Part shown: piece by piece, positions 11,092-21,425 of the stretch
How positions within the stretch are numbered: the first letter of the stretch is position 1
Layout of the letters: the number at the start of each line of letters is the position of its first letter
NCBI GenBank assembly: GCA_949316235.1
Contig: OX438742.1
Span: 7,968,815-8,032,814, forward strand
Length of the DNA stretch: 64,000 nucleotides
From: Oegoconia quadripuncta
Lineage: Eukaryota > Arthropoda > Insecta > Lepidoptera > Autostichidae
Reading direction: 5' to 3'
Notes under the pieces: generated by a model
Told to the model about the DNA's origin: nothing
What the model saw: only the letters and a program-made list of their open reading frames with translations
The model's database searches: none
Made by a program: the position numbers and the translations under genes

Positions 11092-11400
11092 ACCTTTAAT
11101 CAACTTGTGTTACCAGCGATATTGCTAACTTATGGTAGTGAAATGTGATGTCACTACAGGCCTCGCGCCTATAATGACCTCACGCAATGACCTGGAGAGG
11201 GCGATGCTCAGTGTTCTTCGAGATCGAGTCAGGAATGTCACCGACAGCGGATTAGGAAGTAGAAGTGGCAGTAGAAAGAAGCGATGCCCCATGGCATAGT
11301 TCTGGAGTGGACTCCACGCATCGGTAAGCGCAGGGGACGTTCATGACTGGATCTAATGAAGGTCGCGGAGGTCGCTGGATCTGCTTCCAACCGGTCGCTA
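11092..11400 (+). pseudogene. Decayed RTE-type LINE ORF, C-terminal end
   Basis: In one frame 'TYG' followed downstream by 'DLERAMLSVLRDRVRN' resembles the LTYG...ERAMLGVSLRDRIRN region that follows the RT domain in RTE/BovB-type LINEs. Further on, 'WSGLHASVSAGDV' and 'RSLDLLPTGRYG' are frame-shifted relics of the same C-terminus. Several stops and frame changes make it non-functional. Other pieces of this class are at 14955-15060 and 24570-24605. Confidence 0.6.
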
Positions 11401-11419
11401 TGGCTAATTAAGGGGTAAG

Positions 11420-11560
11420 AAAAGAAAAAAGGAACTGTTTAGTCAACACTTCGAATACATTGTAACAATAATTTTCTTGGGTGAATAATATAATAGAATA
11501 TTCAGCTTCGTGTTGAGCTCAGAAGAGCTCTGCGCAGATTTTTTTGTCGCACCCAGATGT
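11420..11560 (-). mobile_element. CR1/Jockey-group LINE 3' UTR fragment
   Basis: Matches the 3' UTR of the LINE at 1.4-4.4 kb in the same orientation: AACTGTTTAGTC next to an A-rich tail, then GAGCTC GCGC and 'GTCGCACCCAGA'. Diverged and without any ORF. Confidence 0.55.
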
Positions 11561-11710
11561 GGAAGCCTATTTTCAGTAGTGGTAATATGGCGGAACTGAT
11601 GAATGATAGATTAGATTTATTTAGTTCACTTTTACAATGTCATACCATACATACAGTTTCGTAAATTAACGAAGTCTAAAATGAAAGTGATTGTGAATGA
11701 AGTCATATGT

Positions 11711-11900
11711 TTATAGGGGCATATGTTTATATGATGAATACAGACATATATTCCCGAGTTATGGATGTTTTTCATTTATATGTGTATTTATTTACAAAAA
11801 AAATGTATTTGTGTAATTTATCAATCATCTGGTTTCCATAACACAAGCCTAGATGCTTACTGTGGACCTAGATGGCCTGCGTGTATATGTAAAGATATAA
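11711..11900 (+). mobile_element. SINE-A, head missing
   Basis: Starts inside the body at 'TAGGGGCATATGTTTAT' and runs to 'TAGATGGCCTGCGTGTATATG'. The pol III promoter head is missing, as in a 5' truncation. Confidence 0.7.
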
Positions 11901-11994
11901 AAAAAAATTATAATAAGACCATTATACATAATTATGTCATAACTTGTAGAATTACAGAATTATCTATTTAATATAATTCTAATATTAACATAGT

Positions 11995-12160
11995 CAATTT
12001 TACACTTTTATAAGCTCATGCTTGTTCAGAGTGCAATTTTCCCCGGAGAAGAATAAATAAGAAACTCAAGGGATTGCTTTATAAAACAGGTATTTACATT
12101 ACAAAAAGTTTTCAATATTAATTGTGAAATAGTCTGGTATGCGAAGAGGCTGGTTCACAA
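11995..12160 (-). mobile_element. Jockey-type LINE 3' UTR fragment
   Basis: Reverse complement of a 3' UTR found also at 15.2, 51.6 and 58.9 kb: 'TTCAGAGTGCAATTTTCCCC', 'GAGAAGAATAAATAAGAAAC', 'ATTGTGAAATAGTCTGG'. Non-coding. Confidence 0.65.
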
Positions 12161-12350
12161 ATCAAATCAATACAAGTCTGTCTGTGCATCTGTGCCTATA
12201 TATGCAATAGTGTGTGTGTACCACGAGGGTGAATCCGCGACCGGAAGCTAGTGCCGCATAAATTTGTCCGAGTTGCCATGATGGCGGTGACATGTAGCTT
12301 AAAATATTGTGAAAACACAAAATGTACAAAATCGATAATCGATAGGTATG

Positions 12351-12682
12351 TTTTTTTTATGCACAACGGGTTGGTACTTGACCTCAATCACACCTGATGT
12401 TAAGTGAAGATGAGGTCGAAGGTGGAAGCGTCCTGACCCGGAAACCCCCAACACATTTGGGGGACTGGCTATGTTATCTCTGACAACCGGAACACAACAA
12501 TGCTATTAACGTTGCTGCTTGGCGGCAGATTTAGATAAGATGGTGATAGCTAGCCAGGCGGACATTTAAAATGCCCTACCACCAACCAAACCGAGTACTT
12601 AAACATGTACCCCGCTGGGGATCGAACCCGCGACCTCCGAATCGTAAACCCAATGTTGTTTGCATTGAGCCACGGAGGCGGT
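12351..12682 (-). mobile_element. SINE-C, full length
   Basis: Near-consensus copy in minus orientation, from the T-run and 'ATGCACAACGGGTTGG' (its A-rich tail) to 'GAGCCACGGAGGCGGT' (its 5' head). The B box (GGGTTCGATCCCCAGC in sense) and box A region are intact. The 63-codon and similar ORFs here are SINE text, not genes. Confidence 0.88.
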
Positions 12683-13072
12683 TTGTAACTATTAAGAACT
12701 ACTAATGTAACTATTAACAATTAAGAATTGTAACTAACCGTCTATGTCAAACCATTACGTCAATGTGAAAATATTTTTGTAAACTCAAAATAAAACAAAA
12801 TAACATATAAACCATGTCATGAGATTATCGATATGCCCTAGTTAGAAGTTAAAATGAATATATATAGGAAAGCATGTCAGGAGATTATGAAAATGTCATA
12901 TCCATCTCTTTAATAGAATAGAATTCATTTTATAATTAAAGGTTTTTCAGTTGACGCTCGAACGTGTCGTCATTGGTCATACCAGAGGTCATAGTATTAT
13001 TCAAATTTGGAACACCCTACAAAAATGTTCGAAACAAGTTCCAACGGGTTTATTACTGAAGTGCGACACCGA

Positions 13073-13255
13073 GTGTGCGATGTACAATTGTGCGACATTC
13101 CTATTAAACGACAGTGCAATTTGCGACAAGATAGTGTGCGACGTTCAGTTGTGCTACATTTCTATTGATCGATAGTGACATTTTGCGATATGATAGTGCG
13201 CGACGTATCACTGTTCGAAATTCCAATGTAGGACAGTATCTGTGTGCGAACTGAT
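13073..13255. repeat. 61-bp minisatellite, three units
   Basis: Units start at 13073, 13134 and 13196, each opening with GTGYGCGAYGT and holding 'TTGCGA' motifs. Identity between units is moderate, so the array is old. An open frame from 12951 to 13175 runs into it and gives a Cys-repeating peptide, which I read as a by-product of the repeat. Confidence 0.7.
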
Positions 13256-13730
13256 CCAGATGTTTTATGACATATTACTTATTGTAAGTACGACCATACT
13301 AATGTCCGACAGCACCTTTATTAAACTCTCTCCGGTTATTTTCATAACCATAACTTGCTTGCAAACAAAGAATAAGAACTTCCCAAACTCGCACATATTT
13401 GCGACGAGAGAAAAGTATTACTTAATTTGTAACCAGTAGGTAAGAACCACAGAACCAATGATAAAAGTTTACGTATACAACGTCTGAATGTTCCTTTATT
13501 AGACGCGACGTTATCATAGTTTGTTGTATCAAAATACTTGGTCATTATAGAAAATATTAAATGTTTATATTTCCACTCGATGTAATATGAAACACGAGTA
13601 AAAATGACACATTTACTGAAGACTAAAAATTACACGTACTTATTTTGCAAGTTACACAGATATATATTTTCTTTGAAGCAGCGGAGGTTAGCATGCTATG
13701 GACATGTCATGCGATGGGAAGAAAGCCATA

Positions 13731-14044
13731 TTTTTTTTATTTCAATGCACCACGCGTTCGTACTTGACTACAATCACACCTGATGTTAAGTGAAGATGAG
13801 GTCGAAGATGGAAGCGTACTGACCCGCCAACACATTTGGGGGACTGACTATCTTATCTCTGACAATCGGAACTGAACAATGTTATTAACATAGCTGCTTG
13901 GCGGCAGATTTAGGTAAGATGGTGGTAGCTAGCCAGACGTGCACCAACCAAACCAAGTACTTAAACATGCACCCCGCTGGGGATCGAACCCGTGACCTCG
14001 TTTTGTAAACCCAATGTTGTTTACATTGAGCCACGGAGTCGGTT
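13731..14044 (-). mobile_element. SINE-C with internal deletions
   Basis: Same layout as the 12.35-kb copy, T-run first and 'CCACGGAGTCGGTT' last, but small deletions remove part of the 'GACCCGGAAACCCC' and 'GGACATTTAAAATGCCC' segments. Confidence 0.82.
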
Positions 14045-14284
14045 AATGTTTTCAAGTGAAAGGAACTGTAACTTGCACTCTAGCTCTTCCACCTGTCTTC
14101 TCTTGATTTCTTTTTCTCTGTGATGGGTTACTATTTACCGATTTTCGTTCCTTTCTTCATTACTGTGTACTTAGTTGCGGGATATTCTATTTATTTAGTA
14201 TGAATATACTATATTTATATGTCATATATATTGTGTAGATATATTGGTATGTATTTAATTAACGTGTCTAAGTATTTAAGTAAT

Positions 14285-14436
14285 TTATTTTGTTGAAATT
14301 TGTTTATTGCACACGTTAACTATCTATATGTACAGCATGGTTAGTAGGCCACCAAATTGTACTGTTATCTTGCTTGTTTTCCTTATGTATTGTCTATTAT
14401 TGTTGTGCAGTAAAGAATATTTTCTTTGTTTGAACA
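14285..14436 (+). mobile_element. LINE 3' terminus fragment
   Basis: 'TAGGCCACCAAATTGTACTG' followed by 'TTGTGCAGTAAAGAATATT' resembles the 3' end at 31.6-31.8 kb (GGTCGCCAAATTGTACATTC ... TTGTGCAATATG). Non-coding remnant. Confidence 0.5.
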
Positions 14437-14954
14437 GGTATTGATCTGACGGCTGCTAAAGAGAATTCTTTTGTTCCACGAATCTCACAAACTTGGGAGC
14501 TTAAAGTACTGCAGTGCCGGTGTTACCGGTGTAAGCTGATTTCGTGACGCTACCAGAATGTGAGCTCAGCGAGGCCTGCTAATACTGGAAGGCTTTCAGT
14601 TATCGTTGTCGCGTATACAACTATTCCTCAAGTCTAAGGTGAATAGACTTTGACGGGGAAACTTTTTGTGGATTTTCGGTGTGAGATTGTAGTCAAGCAC
14701 GTCCCCTGTAGTGCCGACCACACCAAAGCGAAAAACCTGAAAGACGATATAAGTATTTGCTCTATTACCTGAATACTTCATGTGTTACTAAATTGCAGAC
14801 GTAAGTAAACATATTTGAGTCGAAAATACTGTTTACCAGTTGCCTAGGTTCTAGTAATTTGTTGGTACAACTATTTGCGATATTTATGCGATAAAACGAA
14901 ACTAGAACGCAAAGTAAGTCTCCTCGTTCAACATAACTCATTGCTTAAACATGA
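14437..14954. other. Possibly single-copy DNA, no gene recognised
   Basis: No repeat in this window matches it. It holds a 61-codon frame on the minus strand (14596-14781) with no known domain. Confidence 0.4.
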
Positions 14955-15060
14955 AAGACTTTAATCAATGTGTGTTACCGGTGCGGTCAGGGTATGGCAC
15001 CAGGCGTGGCGACTAGCGAGGCCAAGGGCGGTTGAGATGATGCAGTAACAGCCGCGAGGA
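14955..15060 (+). pseudogene. RTE-type LINE ORF fragment
   Basis: Reads 'FNQCVLPV' and then '-GYGTRRGD', a worn form of the FNQCVLPVLTYG segment after the RT domain. Broken by stops straight afterwards. Confidence 0.45.
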
Positions 15061-15224
15061 AAGCCACAAACAGCAACGAACAAAAGCATGGAGCATGTAT
15101 GCTATTTATCAATTGACAACTACAATGTCACTTAGAGATAAGTTATATGTCAAAAAAATTTTGCATCATTTAGGAAAAATAGTGATAAACATGATGTCAA
15201 TATACAAGAAATAAAGATAAACTT

Positions 15225-15545
15225 GCAGTTTTTCTTGGGTCTCAATAAATTTAAAGATACTATAAAACGGGAACTTATCAGTAAAGGCATATTATAAAAT
15301 ATCAGATTATTTAGATGATAATTATCCTTGGACATAACCAGCTCGCTCGTATGCCAGGCTATTTCACAATTAACAATGAAATGTTATTGTGCTTTTTTGT
15401 AATATAAAAATCAGTTTAAAAGAAAAACCTCTCGAGTTTCTCGCTTGGTTTTCTCATGCGAAAATTACCTTTTGAACAAGCAGTAGCTTAAAAAATGTAA
15501 TTTAAGTGTACCCTGTGTGCCTACAAAATAAAGATTTTTTGACTC
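15225..15545 (+). mobile_element. Jockey-type LINE, ORF end and 3' UTR
   Basis: Begins with 'LNKFKDTIK' (about 15243-15270), the typical last residues of the ORF in this family, then a frameshift. It continues through the 3' UTR to 'TAAGTGTACCCTGTGTGCC' and 'AAAATAAAGATTTTTTGAC'. It is the most complete of the 3' UTR copies here. Confidence 0.68.
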
Positions 15546-15862
15546 TGACCTTATCTATCCCAATTCCAAATTTGAGCCATGCTCAAACCGCTCGCGGATC
15601 TAATTGGCTTACATGCGGCTTCGGCGAAGGAGACTCAGTGACTTTTCCACGGTATATTGGAACATTGCTATACTATCTTCTCTATGAGCGCACTCCAATG
15701 GAAAGTTCTGATTACTGTAATAGTTTGAAGTGTACGTACTTATCTGAGTGTTTTAGATTCTTTAATAAATTCGGCAGAAATCTTGTGACGACTTATGGCA
15801 CTAGGGGTCTCACGAAAAAAGTCAAGGTCTTCAAATAGGAGCGCGCGATGCAAGCCGTCTAT

Positions 15863-15928
15863 TTGGCTGAATGCAATCAACATGTGTTTACGAATCGCCG
15901 GTCGCGGGTTTGGTCCCCAGCGGGGTAC
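15863..15928 (+). mobile_element. SINE-C head fragment, plus strand
   Basis: Carries 'GGTCGCGGGTTTGGTCCCCA' (B box region) and stops at 'CGGGGTACATTG'. It is joined head to head with the minus copy that follows. Confidence 0.65.
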
Positions 15929-16072
15929 ATTGCTGTTTGGCGGCAGACTTAGATAAGATGGTAGTAGCTAGCCAGGCGGAAATTTATAGTGCTCTACCAC
16001 CAACCAAACCGAGAACTAAACATGTACTCCGCTGGGGATCGAACCCGCGTCTTCCGATTCGTAGGCCCTATT
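15929..16072 (-). mobile_element. SINE-C 5' half, minus strand
   Basis: Starts at 'CTGTTTGGCGGCAGACTTAG' and ends at the head 'CTTCCGATTCGTAGGCCC'. Together with 15863-15928 it forms an inverted, head-to-head pair. Confidence 0.7.
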
Positions 16073-16082
16073 TTAATCTATA

Positions 16083-16160
16083 GACTTGCACCTTTTAACG
16101 GCGATGTTCATTCCCCTGTCACGTGTACATTTCTTTATTTTGAACGGTGAAACGTGGACA
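16083..16160 (+). repeat. Repeat family W fragment
   Basis: 'GCACCTTTTAACGGCGATG', 'CCCTGTCACGTGTACATTTC' and 'GGTGAAACGTGGACATTG' match the W copies at 27.9 and 40.5 kb. Confidence 0.55.
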
Positions 16161-16461
16161 TTGTTTCATTAGCAAATTTATATTATTTTAAAGGCGATAA
16201 ATGACTTTGGAGGACATTTTTGCATGCCGTTTGAATTAGAAACTATGGGTCCAACACAATAATATGTTTTTTTTTTTAATATCATGTTTATTAATGATAT
16301 CTGAATAAGAATAGTGGGGTCAGATGCGACGGGCATATTTGTTTTGCGTATCTACTAAGTCGATCTAATCTAAGAAGTAAAGATTTTTGCATTTTATATA
16401 TTAATTTAGTTAACCAAAGATGAAAAATTAGCAAAAGAAACATTATTATTATTTCGATTTC

Positions 16462-16740
16462 GACGACCTGTTTGGTGTAGTAGTTAGCAACTCTGATCAC
16501 TATACCAAAAGGTTGCGGGTTCGAATCCCGCTAGGGGCATATGTTTGTGTGATGAATACGGACATGTGTACCCGAGTTATGAATGTTTTCATTTATAAAA
16601 AGTATTTATTTACAAAAAAAAAATATATTTATGTAGTACATCAACCATCTGCTATCCACAGCACAAGCCTATAATTGCTTACTGTGGAACTAGAGGGCGC
16701 TGTGTGTATATGTCTAAGGATATTTATTTATTATTATTAT
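16462..16740 (+). mobile_element. SINE-A, full length
   Basis: GACGACCTGTTTGGTGTAG head, B box GGGTTCGAATCCCGC, body, 'AGGGCGCTGTGTGTATATG' and a (TTA)n tail. A good reference copy for the family. Confidence 0.88.
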
Positions 16741-16917
16741 AACACTTTATTGCATGCACAAAAAAAAACAATTACAGTGATACTTAGCTATTAATAAGTA
16801 AGATACGCAAAAGGCGAACTATCTGCGCGTTTGGCCGATGTTATCGGCTACAAGAGGGTTGGTAGCTACCCTCTCCCTACAGAGAGGTACTCATAATGTA
16901 GGTACGAACGACGCTAC

Positions 16918-17308
16918 ACAAACTCTTTGTGGATTTGTTTTATTCATGGGCAAGTATTTTAGTTTGAAATTTAAGTTATTTTATGATTGTTTTTGTTTGG
17001 TGATATTCTGTAACTTATGCATATTATTTCACTAAAGTCAGTCGTATAAGACATTTACTGATCATAAAATTTTCTTTTTTACAAGCTTTTATTTCATTTG
17101 CAATGTTCGTATGTACAAACTCTTTGTGGATTTGTTTTATTCATGGGCAAGTATTTTTGTTTGAAAATTAAGTTATTTTATGATTGTTTTTGTTTGGTGA
17201 TATTCTGTAACTTATGCATATTATTTCACTAAAGTCAGTCGTATAAGACATTTACTTGTCATAAAATTTTCTTTTTTAAAAGCTTTTATTTCATTTGCAA
17301 TGTTCATA
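16918..17308 (+). repeat. 197-bp direct tandem duplication
   Basis: Unit 1 starts at 16918 and unit 2 at 17115; both open with ACAAACTCTTTGTGGATTTG. By eye only a handful of bases differ over the unit, so the event is recent. No other copy is in the window. Confidence 0.9.
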
Positions 17309-17329
17309 TCATAGTAAGTTGTCCGAAAA

Positions 17330-17655
17330 TTTGCAAATAATTTTTCAACCAATTGCTCGTCTCCGATTGAGCTGAAATTTGGCATATATAAGTTCGATGA
17401 CAATCCAATATTATGGTACCATTGAGCTGATCTGATGATGAAGCCGGGGTGTAGGGACTGGAATTCCTTGATGGCAAAGGGCAAGATAGTCTAATTAGGG
17501 TTAGTTTGTTTTCTTGCCATGAGCACTTTCATGATGAAGATGTAGCCAGAAAATTGCCAGTGGAACTCCTTGATGGAATTTATGTTACCGTCTTTGTAAT
17601 AGAATAATAATGTGATAAGCTTGTCGGAGTATTTTTTAAATTTATTTTAAATTTA
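17330..17655 (+). repeat. Repeat family Z
   Basis: Long copy: 'GAGCTGAAATTTGGCATATA', 'TTCGATGACAATCCAATATT', 'GAGCTGATCTGATGATGAAG', then 'GAAAATTGCCAGTGGAACTC' and 'CGTCTTTGTAATAGAATAAT'. Non-coding in all frames beyond short ORFs. Confidence 0.65.
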
Positions 17656-17656
17656 C

Positions 17657-17969
17657 TTTTTTTTATGCACAACGGATTGATACTTGACCTCAATCACACC
17701 TGATGTGAAGTGAAGATGAGGTCGAAGGTGGAAGCGTACTGACCCGGAAACCCCAACACATTTTGGGGGACTGGCTATCTTATCTCTGACAACCGGAACA
17801 CAACAAAGCTATTAACTGTGATGCTTGGCGGCAGATTTAGATAAGATGGTGGTAGCTAGCCAGGCGGACATTTAAAATGCCCTATACCAATAACCAAACC
17901 GAGTACTTAAACCTGTACCCCGCAGGGGATCGAACCCGAGACCTCCGAATCGTAAACCAAATGTTGTTA
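17657..17969 (-). mobile_element. SINE-C, nearly full length
   Basis: From the T-run and 'ATGCACAACGGATTGATAC' to 'CGTAAACCAAATGTTGTTAG'. The last bases of the tRNA-like head are missing. Confidence 0.85.
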
Positions 17970-17974
17970 GAACT

Positions 17975-18270
17975 TCAAAGTCTAATTCAAGAAGCAAGTC
18001 AAATTAGAATAATTTCCTGTTTACCTAAGGGTTCGAAATTTTGCATACTCGTTCAGTTCTGATGACAATACATACCGATATATAATAGACATGAACTGAT
18101 GCTGCAGCAAGATCGTCCCCTCATGATGGGAACTCCTTAACGGTTAATAGCGCGGATACAACATTTTGCAAAGACGGTCAGTTTTGATAATTAAACGTGA
18201 TTTTCTCGATGACCTGATTATGCAGCTAGGCTTGTCTCCCAAAGAGTTTTTTCTTCACATCTGATCTACC
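17975..18270 (+). repeat. Repeat family Z, second type
   Basis: 'TTCGAAATTTTGCATACTCG', 'GATGACAATACATACCG', 'GCTGCAGCAAGATCGTCC' and 'GGGAACTCCTTAACGGTTAA' link it with the 6.4 and 7.8 kb fragments. Confidence 0.5.
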
Positions 18271-18384
18271 TATTTGATAGGTACCTAACGTACCTATCCA
18301 ATGATATGCGAGTTCTTTTCTCTCCCGTCTCAGTTAACATGTTATTCTACTCTTTCAAATTTCATGAGAATGCAGTTTTTAAAT

Positions 18385-18573
18385 AAAAATAAATAAATAA
18401 ATGGCTTGCATTTTTTTTGTAAATATGTAATTGCATATATAAATGAAAAACAACCATAACTCGGGAACACATGGCAGTATTCATCATACAAACATATGGC
18501 CCTAGCGGGATTCGAACCCGCGACCTTTTGGTATAGCAGCAGAGTTTCTAGCCACTACACCAAACAGGTCGTC
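18385..18573 (-). mobile_element. SINE-A, 5' half
   Basis: Minus copy that begins in the A/T-rich middle and ends with the complete tRNA-like head (CACCAAACAGGTCGTC). The 3' third is missing. Near 'CATCATACAAACATATGG' it shows the uninterrupted form of the site used by the MITE at 28242. Confidence 0.82.
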
Positions 18574-18662
18574 AAATAAAATAAAATGAGGCAGCTTTTT
18601 AGTACAGTCGCGGAATGAAAAGTTTCGTCAGTTTTCGAATATTGATATATTTGACCCTATAA

Positions 18663-18683
18663 TCATATATATACAATATATAC

Positions 18684-18730
<47 letters not shown>
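18663..18730. repeat. (AT)n microsatellite
   Basis: Alternating AT dinucleotides, nearly pure from about 18691 to 18729. Confidence 0.9.
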
Positions 18731-18733
<3 letters not shown>

Positions 18734-19208
18734 GAATAATTTGACCCTTAGTAAACATACCACACTACTGTTGCATAGAAAATTATGCTTAATTCTTTGA
18801 CGTTCATATTTAGCCGAACTGTAATGTTCCTTGACATTTGATATACTTGGTTTGATCTGCCGTTACCGAATATCAAGAACCTGTCTACAAGTAAAAGTCA
18901 ACTTTCAGAACACGGACTTTTTCATTCCGCGATTATACAATTTGATATTTTGAAGGGTTGAGATATTTCCCCTTATCCATGGCCCATTGAAATAGAACAC
19001 CCCGTATAACACTTAGCTCTTTCTTAATCTATGATGGTTGCTGAAGGTTGTTATCGATCGGGGCTTTCCGCATACAGATACGCTTTTATTGTTGTGCAAA
19101 CGATACTTAACGTTTAATTATATGGTTGCCACATCATAAATACTTTTTCCTTCAGCACGCTGATCTGTGGAGATTAGATTTTTCGGCACCTAATTAGGTA
19201 TGTAGGTA

Positions 19209-19627
19209 TTAGGTCCTTACCTATGAAATTGGCGTTTTGTATGAAAAATTTCATTAAGACTGTTTTCTCCATACAAACATTTTTGATTTTTTTTTTGGGA
19301 ACGGCAAATCCAAATTTAGCTAAATGTATGTGTATTATCGAATAATATTAAGTTAAGTATAGGCAGCGTTCATTTTTAAAAGTAACCGCTTCATAAAAGG
19401 TTCAACGAATCTAAGAAATGATTATGGGAAGCACATGAAAAGAGCTCTGTTCAAATTTTTTTTTATTATATGATTTAGCCCAGAAATTAAAAAATATTTC
19501 ATGTGAAACCTTGAAATAATATTCCATTTTCGAAATAAAAACAAATTTGGATATAGCTTTGAAAATCGCAGGAATTGGTATGATTAACGAAGAAAAAAAA
19601 ACTCAAATTTCATAGGGAAAGACCCAA
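19209..19627 (+). mobile_element. Mariner-type MITE, copy 1
   Basis: A 419-bp non-autonomous DNA element flanked by TA. The left end TTAGGTCCTTACCTATGAAA and the inverse of the right end (TTGGGTCTTTCCCTATGAAA here) form inverted repeats of about 24 bp. TA duplication is the habit of Tc1/mariner elements. No transposase is present. Two further copies are at 28242 and 36937. Confidence 0.85.
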
Positions 19628-20123
19628 TATTAAAGTTTTAACTATTCTATTTACCAAACTAACCTATTGAAATTGAAAAAAAAAAAAAAGGATAAATTAA
19701 ATTAAGAAATTGATCAACAAATTGAAAGTATTATAAGTAATATTACTTAGACATTTGAAATTACCATTTTTGAAATCGTTAAGAATTTTTATTTATTTGA
19801 AAAAAAAAAAAGGTGTTTAGTAGTAGGACTGTCAAAATCAAAATAGCCTGTGCACTAAATTAACACGATACGACAAAAAAGCAAAAATCGGTAATGCAAT
19901 CATACACAAATACTAATTTCGTAATATGCATAAATAATCGATTCCCAATCGCAACTGTAGCCGACGTCAACCTCAACTTTCAACTAGTAATCGCCTAACT
20001 TTATTTAAACTTGAAAACTCTATGAAAAACGCTTAGCGACTCTTTCTACAACTTCAACAAAAGAAAGAAAACTAAGTTACAACATTTTTCAACAAATATT
20101 TTTCAAATTTAGAACTAAAATTG

Positions 20124-20405
20124 TCATACAATAACCACTTTATCTCGTTCGTCAAAGCCAGCAATTTTTCTTTCTAGAAAGAGATGGATATCATAGAGCA
20201 GTTGCACGTTGAAAGCGCGCTCGATATACACGGGTCTACTATTGGTTAGTGCGGTTATGTAGGCGTGGCAACGTCGCAGCATCGCGTCGCCCCTCAGATG
20301 TCCGCCGACCACGAACAGTGCCGTGTTCAATTTTCGAACAGTTGAATGCGTATTGTAACTGTTTGACAGAATATTTCTCCGCGAACGCGACGTTGCCAGT
20401 TTTCG
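20124..20405 (-). other. Open exon-like block, unknown
   Basis: GC-richer than its surroundings. A minus-strand frame of 93 residues opens right after a good 3' splice-site-like sequence (pyrimidine-rich ...CTTCGTCCTAG) and ends at a stop at 20124; GTATGA beside the stop could serve as a 5' splice site. The peptide includes 'NTALFVVGGHLRGDAMLRRC' and 'YIERAFNVQLLYDIHLFLER'. A second minus frame of 60 residues and a plus frame of 60 are open too, so openness alone proves little. I recognise no family. It could be a host exon, a captured gene piece, or chance. Confidence 0.25.
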
Positions 20406-20408
20406 CTA

Positions 20409-21119
20409 GGACGAAGGAGGTAAAGTTATAGAATTCGATATTTAAAGTTGTGACGGTTTGTTAGGGTTTGTGTATGTTGATTTGTCGTTGATATATACGA
20501 TTTTTGCCATCTGGAGCTGCGTCTGATCAGCTGTTTTAGTACACGAGTATAAATTGTGACGTAGGAATATTTCTGGTTTCACAAAGTTTGTTATTTGTAT
20601 GATAACAATATTGAATAGGTAACTAAAGCCGAACAGAAGTTGACACAACTTTAATACAATAATATTCGATAGACATTACGTACATGGAGACACATTCTTT
20701 AAAAGTTCAGTTAACAAATTTCGTCAACATAATTTTATATTTTCTAAATAAAAAAAAATATATTTCACCCTTACCGCTATGTGAGCAAGCACCTAAACAG
20801 TGTTTAAAAATTATAGGTAGTTAGGTATTTATATGCAAAAAAAAATGTGAACGTTTGTTTTTATCATTCATTATTAAGTTCAATCATTGATCTAATAGTG
20901 ACTTATCTTCTAAAACTTAGTCAAATAAATAGGTAAGTATTTACCAGATACCTATCTATAGATTTTTTATTTCTACTTTAACATGTTCAGTATTTATTAC
21001 TTAAGTGTCGATAACATTTAAGGTATTGGCTTATCATATTTTTAAGGTCACTTTTAATTAAGTCGATATTTTTTTGGAAAGTGGATATTGCTAATTATTA
21101 TGTCTACCACATAGGTATA
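20409..21119. other. AT-rich, nothing recognised
   Basis: Only short ORFs and A/T runs. Confidence 0.45.
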
Positions 21120-21425
21120 TATTTTTTTCTATCAAGTTCGTGTCGGACTCGTATCAACTTAGGATTCTGAGTAGAGTAGATACGTACTAAGTATATATTT
21201 ATCTCAATGAAAAAATTTTTTTTTGGACCTTAACCTTTAAAAAATTAAAACTGTAGATTTTTGTTCCTCTACGGGTTCATCATAAATTACTTACCCTATG
21301 TATGAAAAAAAAATCACAATCAAACTTAGCTGCAAGAGTTATGATGTTAGACAAGCACAACACCCGACATTAAGAAATTGAGAAGGTTTCTATTATGATA
21401 TTTGTCGAAGGAACCCTGAAAACGA
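21120..21425 (+). repeat. Repeat family G, decayed
   Basis: 'TCGTGTCGGACTCG' near 21140 and 'GAAGGAACCCTGAAAACG' near 21408 match the widespread lepidopteran repeat with 'GAGTCGGACTCGCGCAC' and 'TACGGAACCCTAAAAA'. Better copies are at 50.3, 51.3 and 52.0 kb. Confidence 0.4.

Noticed and set aside
15506..15838. 110-codon plus-strand ORF as a gene
   Set aside because: It starts in the LINE 3' end and has no recognisable domain; it is probably a chance frame.
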